Of a stretch of 23,711 nt of DNA, positions 14,758 through 23,700 are shown piece by piece. The notes beneath the pieces are model-generated. The model was not told the DNA's origin. It searched no databases and saw only the letters and a program-made list of their open reading frames with translations. The DNA is taken from IMG/VR virus record IMGVR_UViG_3300024255_000162, positions 1 through 23,711 of that record; one strand, given 5' to 3'. The position numbers and the translations under genes are program-made. Positions within the stretch are counted from its first letter, which is position 1. Each line of letters opens with the position of its first letter. The stretch is from a virus.

Positions 14758-17700
14758 TTATACTTCTCTTTTGGGTAATGCTCCAGTTTTTCTAATACCA
14801 ATACCTCTTCTCTGAATTGTTGGATATGTTGTCAATCCAGATACAGTATTGCCAGTAACACCAATTGATATTGGATTTGCAGATCTTGTTCCTCCTTCTA
14901 ATAATCCCCATGAGTATTTTCCAACAGGATTTAATATATTTCCAGTAGTTACAAGACCGACTATATTAGAATTTGAATCTACATTACATGTAATAATTCC
15001 AATTGCATCATCGTTAGATATGGCGGAAACATAGTAAACATTGTCCAAGAAAGTAGTTCCAATTCCAACAACTGCAGAATTTGAATCATCAATTGATGTA
15101 ACTCCACTACCAATTTGTGTATCGTAGATATAAATTGGATATCCTACTATTAAACCATTAAAATAATTAGAAGTAACGTTATGTTGTACTTTAAATTCAA
15201 GTGCTAAAGGAACACCAATTCCAGTTGTTGTCGTAATACCAGTTACAATACCAGAGAAACCTTTAATATTATTGAATCCTGTGATTTTTTCAATAGATCC
15301 TGCAGATTCTGTAGAAATACCGTTAATAATGACTGCATCTAATGGAGTGGAAGAATCTGTATAACCATTATCAGTTTCATATTCAAAAAGTTCTACATTA
15401 TCAACAAATATTTCAGTGTCTGTTGTAGATACATCTTTAATAATTCTTGCAGTTGGGAAAATTAAAGGTTCTAATACATCTCTTGATTTGTAAACATATT
15501 GACCGTTAATTTTCTTATCTGTTTTTTGTTTTGTCCAAGATAGTGGTTTATAATTAGTTTCATCAACTCCTAATCCAGCATAACGATTAGTTTCAAATTT
15601 ATCAGAGAAAGTTAAGTTATAAACTGTTCTTTCATCTTGTGTTATTGTATTTGGATAAATGTTATTACTTATAACTTGAACAATATCACCAGTTTCTATG
15701 GTTGGTATAATATCATCAACTAATACAGAATCAGTTCCATCAACCCCTTTATAGAAGTAAATTTCAACTTCATCTTGAGGTAATGGTGCTCTTGTAAATA
15801 CAAATGATGTTCCACCCTCAAAGACATAATTTTCTACTGGTTTCTGTAATACTCCATTAATAAAAATTATAAGAACATTGTTAATATTTTTTTCAATTGG
15901 AGAATTTTCTTCAGGTTCAAAACTCAAAAGTTCTGAATTGTAATTAAGTGGGAATCTAACTCTTGATCCATCTTGTAAGTTTTGAATAGAATCAATATAA
16001 TCAAGTTCACCAAATTCCCAAGCAGCAAAATTATCAGAGTAAGTATCAACTACTGTAATCTCAAAATCTGATATCGGAGAAGATAAAGAACCATCAGTGA
16101 CTAATCCAACTGGTTTGAATACATCACCTCTTCTAAAATTATATCCTGGTCTTGAAAACTTAACTTCACTTACTTCAAATAAAGTAGATCCTATTCCCGT
16201 AGATCCACTAACTTTTAAATCTACTAATAATCCATTGCCAGTATCAGTTGTTGCTCCAATTCCTAGCCTAGAAACACCAACCACTGGTAGATTACTATAT
16301 GATGGATCTGAAACAAATATTTCCGGATTACTATATCCAGTTCCACCAGCACCAACATTAAATGATAATGTTCCACCAGCACCAACAGATGCTGTTATTG
16401 TGGCAACATCTCCAGTATGTCCATCTTCATATACAGATATTCCGATAGAAACTAAACCATTATATCCAGAACCATGTCCTGTCGTTCCTAGTCCAACAGA
16501 TACAATAGAACCTCCAGCACCAACAACAGCAGTCACAGAAGCACCTACAAGTGGTGCAAACCCAAGTCCAGGTGTAGATCCATATGAAACTATAATTCCA
16601 CCTCTAGGAACTTCATTTAGATTGACATCATAATCAGAAACGATATATTGAAGTGGGTCATTGAAACTTGTAATACCTGAGAATTCTACAGTTGTTATTC
16701 CTGCACTAGAGTCTTCTAAAATTTGATAATTAAATCTTGTTGGATTATTATCAGTTTTTGGTGATTGATAAATGTTATTAATAAATACTAAACCACTTGC
16801 ACCTTCTGTTCCAATTCCTGTGGTATTTGCACCACCAACTTTTAGTGTGAATGTTCTTCCAATTCCAGTAAATTCATCAGATAAATCATCATAAACTTTG
16901 TTATTATCATAATTAGATTTTAAAAATACTCTACCAGTAAATGATGATGTTTCGAAATCTAAATTATTTTTTGTTTTTTCTATTTGCGGATTGCCTCTTG
17001 GTGCCTCTGTAAAATATATTTCACTATCTTCAATATTAAACGAACCTTTATGAATTCTTACTAAGGTAGAATCTGTATGAGTTGATGCAGAAGAACCTAC
17101 AAATCCTCTCTTAACCTCAACTAGATTTATAGTTCCATTATTTGTAATTGGTCCCACATTTGTTGTTCCAAGACCAACATTGGTGACACCCATGTATTCT
17201 TCATCAATTTTTAGTATATCTCTTGGATTTATCGTAGAGATTCCACTTAAAGAAACAATAGTAGCACTATTGTTTAGAGAACCACCAACATTTCCACTCA
17301 AAGTATGTGTAATCTTAGTAGGTGCTATTGGATATTGAACCAATTCATCAACAGTCAAGATACACTTAGTGTTTTTTTCTTTCATAGTAAATCTATGAGC
17401 ATTTCCTTCTCCAAGAGAAGTAAATGTTGTTCCAATTCCTGCAGATGCTGCTGTAGTTGTTATTGCTACTTTGAAAGTATTTTCAGTTAATTTGATAGCA
17501 TATACTGTTGATGGTAATTCTCCACTAGAAGTAACCACTGCACTAGTTCCAACGCCAACGATTGTGGAGTTTGGAGTATAGATTAATTCTTCTCCAGTAA
17601 CAAAGAAGTGATTCTGGATTGTAAAAGTTCCAGTAGATGCATCCAATGCAGATGAATTTGGATTAAATTTCTTAGAGAAAATTGGAATACCATTATCAGT

Positions 17701-20700
17701 TAATTCGAAACTATCTTTATTAATTCTACTAAGATTAATAGCATTATAGAATTTTTCATCAATACTTTCAGTTACAGCACCATATGATAAATCTAAAGGT
17801 TCATTAACAACATCTACTTCAGAATAGAATGATTTGCTGAATACTTCAATATCAATTTGACCTGTTTGATTTGAGTCTGGGAAGAATTTAAGTATTAAAT
17901 CACTTCCAGATATTTCTCCACCAAATGTTCCAATACCAGAAGCATCATCTAATTCACTATCATCATTAGATACTGAAAGGAAAGGTAATTGTTGTGTATA
18001 AGCATCAGTTCCTTCATCAATTAACATAACCTGATGAAGTGCTTTTGTAGAACCTATACTTACTTGAACTAAAGATTTTGATGCATTAAATAAAGATCTA
18101 TCTAAAGTTTGAATTGTTGTGGAAGAAGCACCTACTGTAGAATAATATCTAGAATCGTAAATTATACTTCTTTCTTGACCATCAAATTGATCAGAAGATT
18201 TAAATCTATATGTACCAATTCCAGTAGATGTTGTTCCAAATCCAACAATATTAGTTCTTATCTTAAGTTGATCGGAAGAAGTATTTTCGTGTATTAGTGA
18301 TAAAACACCACTTCCCAAGTCAGTGCAAGTGAATATACCTATTTGATTTCCTGTCGAAGAACTCAAAACATTGCTATCAATATAGTATTCTGATATGAAA
18401 GTATTTGTTCCAGCAATAGAAACATACAATCTTACATAATTCATATCATTAGTAACAGTATTAGTTACTTGTGCATTAACATAAAGAGATTCGAAATTAT
18501 TAGAATCTAAAGAAATAATTGTTGTAGTTCCAATTCCTACACTAGTATTTTCTGTAGCAACAGAACCTGTCAAATCGACAAAACCTATAGATTGTGTTCC
18601 AACTCCAGATATATCTGTATTAAATATTTGCTTAATTACTTTTAGATCATAATTTGTATTCAATGCATCATTAGGAACGAATCTTAAGAAAGTTTTTTCA
18701 GTTTCGTCTGTAAATAAGTCAAAAATACCATAATTAAATTCTTGTCCAGATATGGACTCATTTTCAACAATGACGGATTCTAATTCATTTTTTAAAATAG
18801 TAATATCTGTTAACTGAAGTTCAGTACCATCTTCACTAGACACTCTTAATAAGTAATTGAAATATGTTCTATTGTCAAGTTCGTCTACTAATAAAAATTC
18901 TGTAGATTCGGATTCTGAGTTTGAGAACTGATTTTGAAGATCATCAATTGTTAATACATTAAGATTTTTTAATTCTGTATAATTTGTGAGTCTTTTACTT
19001 TTCAATTTTAAGAATTTTGATTTTGAATCTATAACATCAACATCAATAACATTATCAAAATTGTTGATAGTGTCTACTCTTTTCTCATCAATTACATCAT
19101 AAATTATAGTAATTCCATCATTAGTAGTTGTTAAACCCGCACTAGTGTTTGAAGATATTCCGGTATCTGCAAAATTCTTTAGTCCACTTGTATGAACTAA
19201 ACTTTCTACTGGAGATTGCTGATCTTTATATGTTATTGAACTCTTTACGGAATATGATAAATTCTGATAATAGTTATTATCTGGAGTAACCTGAAAATCT
19301 TCACTTAACTTTCCAGTTTCAGTATCCCAACCAATATCTTTAATGTTGGAATAACCAACATTAAAAGTTCCTTCATTCAAATTCAAAGATTTAATTGTTG
19401 CAACAGAACCAGATTCATTTCCAGTAATAACTTCACCTACTGATAATTCATATGACCCTAAAACTTTTAAAGAATCTCCATCACTTCCTGTAACTTCCAA
19501 ATCTCTTATTATCTGATTTGAAGATAAAGTTTCTCCAATAAAAAATTTGGATGGTTCTTGAACTACCTTAAAAGTAGGATAATCATTTTTATTAATTATT
19601 ACTCCACTAAAATCTTGAATTGTTTTTGCAATTCCAGTATTTGAGGTAAATTCAGATACACCAATGGAGACTGTATCATTAAGTCCCTCATTATTATAAT
19701 CAGTTACTTTAAAGAATCTAAATCCATAATCTGAAGAATTAAATCCATCACCATCAGAACTAAATTTTGAAATACCTTCAATGAATACTTCATCTCCCTT
19801 AGCAAATGGTGGAGTATTAAAAGTATTTCCAATACCAGGTGTTGATATTGTACATGTGAAAATCCCAGTATTTGATGATTCTACTTTTTCAATTGCGACA
19901 CCATTATTATTATTTGTTGCAAAAACTTCTACAGTTTCATCGGGCAAACCTTTTGGTTCAGTCTCAATTTCCACAGAAGAAATTGCAGATCCTGTTATTT
20001 TTGCTTCAATAAATCCAGAATCTATTATACTTCTTGTTGTGGGATTTATGAGAGTAATAAATGGTGGAGATACATAACCTTCACCTCCACTAATTATTGA
20101 TATTTGACTCAGTGTATTTGAATCTTTTATTACAATATTTGGTGACACATTGACCTTAGGTCTTAAGGTTTTATCTGAAGAATAAGTAAATCTGTTATTG
20201 ATAACTCTACTTTCTTTTATAGATCCTACATTTATTGATTTTGCATTTACAATTAAATCTACTCCGGAAGTAGAATTAGTAGATTTTAAAGTCGGTAATT
20301 TTTTATATCCAGTTCCTGAAGATATAATACTTAAAGATTTAACTGGTCCAGATGGAGAAGTTGATGTTGTTGAGTACTTTAATATGTCACATTCAGTTGA
20401 ACCATAAGAAAGTTTTTCTGGTTTTTTCTCAATATTTACATTGAAAGTTGTTGCGGCAACACCACTAATAGTGTATGAGTTATTATAGTCACTATTAATA
20501 TACTTGATACTTGAATAGTTACTAACATCAGTGTCAGATTTGACTAATACTCCATCTTTTTCTAAGTTATAGAATAATTCACCAATTTGTGAGTTATAAT
20601 CTAATGTAAGAGTTGCTGTAGATGTTACTCCAACAGTTCCTACCCCAGATACACTGAAAGTATTTGTAGAACCAGTAGAAACAAATTCATTATTAAACTC

Positions 20701-23700
20701 TTTGTCCTGATATAATCTCAGACTATAATTTACCAATGAAGAATCTGAAAGGTCAAATACTAAATTATTATTTTTAACTGGTTGTAATTGTGGATTAATT
20801 AATGCTATTGTTTGTGAAGAACTTCCTGTAGAAGCAAAAGATACAACTGTTGGAGGATTTTGTTGAGAATCTATTAAAGTTTCACAGAGATTAATTCTAT
20901 TTCTATTAATTTTATAAACAAAATATTCATTATATCCATTATCCTCATAAAGAACTTTATCACCAGTTACTAATTTATGATCTGTAATTGTGATTTCATT
21001 AGTTACTGTATTAATTCCTGTAGAGTTAAATCCAATTGGATTGACTACGATATTATCAATTTCAGATTTATAAAGAACACGAACTGCTGTTGAAGTTCCA
21101 ATACCCACTGAAAGATTTGGTTGAACATCTAATGTTACCGTATCTCCATTTTGAAGTTCATGAGAAGTTGATACTGAAACGGTTACTACATTCTTATCCA
21201 CATCTCCCAATATTTGAGTGTAATTAGATTCGAATGAATACTTATCACTATCATTTCCATTATTATGGAAGAATAACTCTTCACCTGTAATTGCAGTCTT
21301 TAGTCCAATAAGACTTGGACTTTTCTTAACAACGAAAAGATTGGGATTGCTGGATAAATCTGAAGTAGATGTTCCATCAGGAGAAACAGTTATTGGATTT
21401 ATTCCATTAGAAGTATAAACAACCGGTTGATTTGTTACAAAAGGATGATTTTCAATGTAAATACCTTTTGTAGAAATACTTCTAGTTACAGTCGAGATAC
21501 TACCAAATGTAAATGATGTACTATATCCAACACCACTTATAGTTCCAACACCAACAGATTCTTTAGGATTGAAGAAAACCTTATCATTTACTTTTGAATC
21601 AAATTTATCTAAAGATTTAGAAATTGTAAAAGAATCTGGTAGGAACGATACTGCTGTTCCAACAGTATGTGATACACCCGCTAATCCTCTTTCAATTCTA
21701 AGAATGTTTTGATTTTTAAATACTTCAAGAACTTTTAAAGTTTCTGTCCCAATACCAATACTACTACCAACGGATACCTGTTCTGGAATTGGAGAAACAT
21801 AAATTTCTGTCGTAAATCCTACAGATGCAGATGTTATTGTAGAAAGACATCTTCCATTTGCATAAGAAGGAACTGTGATTTGATGTGTTCCATTAAGTGC
21901 TGATAGATTTGTAGAAAATCCAGATACAGTTACATAATCTAGATTTAAAAGATCGTGATTGGGTAATATTGATACTTTTACTTTACTAGTAGATTCCCAT
22001 GTAAAAATAGAATTTAAGTATTCAGTTGAATTTGTATTTAATTTTACGAGACTCTTTCCTTTTATGGAAGCAACACTAACATCTAAACCACTTCCTGATG
22101 TGTCAGTGTTATCAAATATCAATCTATCCCCAACTTTGTAATTATTGCCAGAATTTTCAATCTCTATGGATTTTACAGAGTCTGATGTTACAGATACTAC
22201 TTCTATTTTTTGATCTAGAACATCACTGGTTTCATTAATAAAATCATAATCAGCCTTTAATTCTGATACTTTGTAGGGGAAAGTATTTCTTAATAAATTT
22301 GAGTTATTAAAGTCAAATGATTGATTTAAATCAGAATCAGAAATTAATTTCGATTTATGCTTATTACCTATAAAATAAGGGAATTGATTTATTGTAGCAT
22401 GATATACATAAACACCATTTGGATACTCTTCATTTTTTTCGTATCTGCCATTATATTCATCTAAATCTCCATCTCCATTAAATTGATAATCCTCGACAAA
22501 AAATCCAGCATCAAATCCAGATGGTCTATTTTCAACATTCGATGTATTTAAGATATATCCAGATTCTAATAATTTCAATCCTGAAGATCTATCATTAGGA
22601 TCTGAATATCCATATGGTCCATAGATTGGATTTCCATCATAAGCCCATCCAATTATTTTGGAGTTACTGGTATTTGCTACACCCACAGAAGTTTCTCCAA
22701 AAGAGTCTCTCAAACCTTCAAAATACTTTGATACTGAATATTGAAGTTTATCTTTACCTTCTAATAAAACTTCTCCCGTAGGAAATCTTACAATATTATC
22801 ATTAAGAGTTAATTTTCTGATTTGAGGATCAATAAAGGAATTATTTCCTGATGAAACAACTTGAATCTTTGTGTTTGATGCTGAATATCCAATACCAGTA
22901 TTCAGAACCTTAACTTCTGATATTTGACCATTATTAATTATTGCTCGTAATTCTGCACCGGTTCCAGAACCAGAAACAATCAATTCCGGAACAGAATAAT
23001 ATTCACTCCCAACAAAACTTGTAAAAACACTAATTATTCTTCCATCAACAATAGATGGTGTTAATTGAGCAGATTTTCCATTTTTTATAGAAATTATTGG
23101 TTTTTTCTCTAAATTTAAAATTGTGGACCCATATCCAGTTCCAGATTCATAAACATAAGCATCAATAATGCTTCCTTTTACTACTGGAGTTAATACTAAG
23201 TCTTGATACTCTTGAGTAGTAGTTCCAAATCCTACAGAATTATATTTAATTAAAACAGAAATGTCCGGATATTTGAAATATTGATATCCACTTCCCGTAC
23301 TATCAAATGTTTTATAATCTTGCCTTTCATAATTAGAAACAACTGTTCCCCCAATTCCGGCATCACATAATCTAAACGAATCGTCGTCAACTTTTAAAAT
23401 AAAGTATTGATTTGCAGTTGTAATTCCAGATATCTGCCCAGATTCATAATCATATTCTACAATTTCACCATTATTAAATCCATGATTCTTAAAGTTAATA
23501 GAGTTTTGTGTCGTAGATATTCCGGTAGGACTTACAATCAACTTTCTATTCGTATATCCTTCACCTTTGTCAATTACTTTTATGTAAGAAACTTGTCTTG
23601 AAGACGAAAGTGTTGAGAATTTATGTGATCCAATAGAACCTGTATAGATTCCTACAACATTTGTATCTGATTGTTGATCACTTAAATTATTATATAATTT

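Noticed and set aside
16097-16633. Plus-strand frame of 178 codons, proline-rich
   Set aside because: It is the antisense image of the Gly-rich VGAGG and VGIGT region of the giant protein, which has clear module structure; all other genes are on the minus strand.
23539-23541. TTG as the start of the giant protein
   Set aside because: The frame stays open to the window edge and the upstream residues continue a GY repeat unit.
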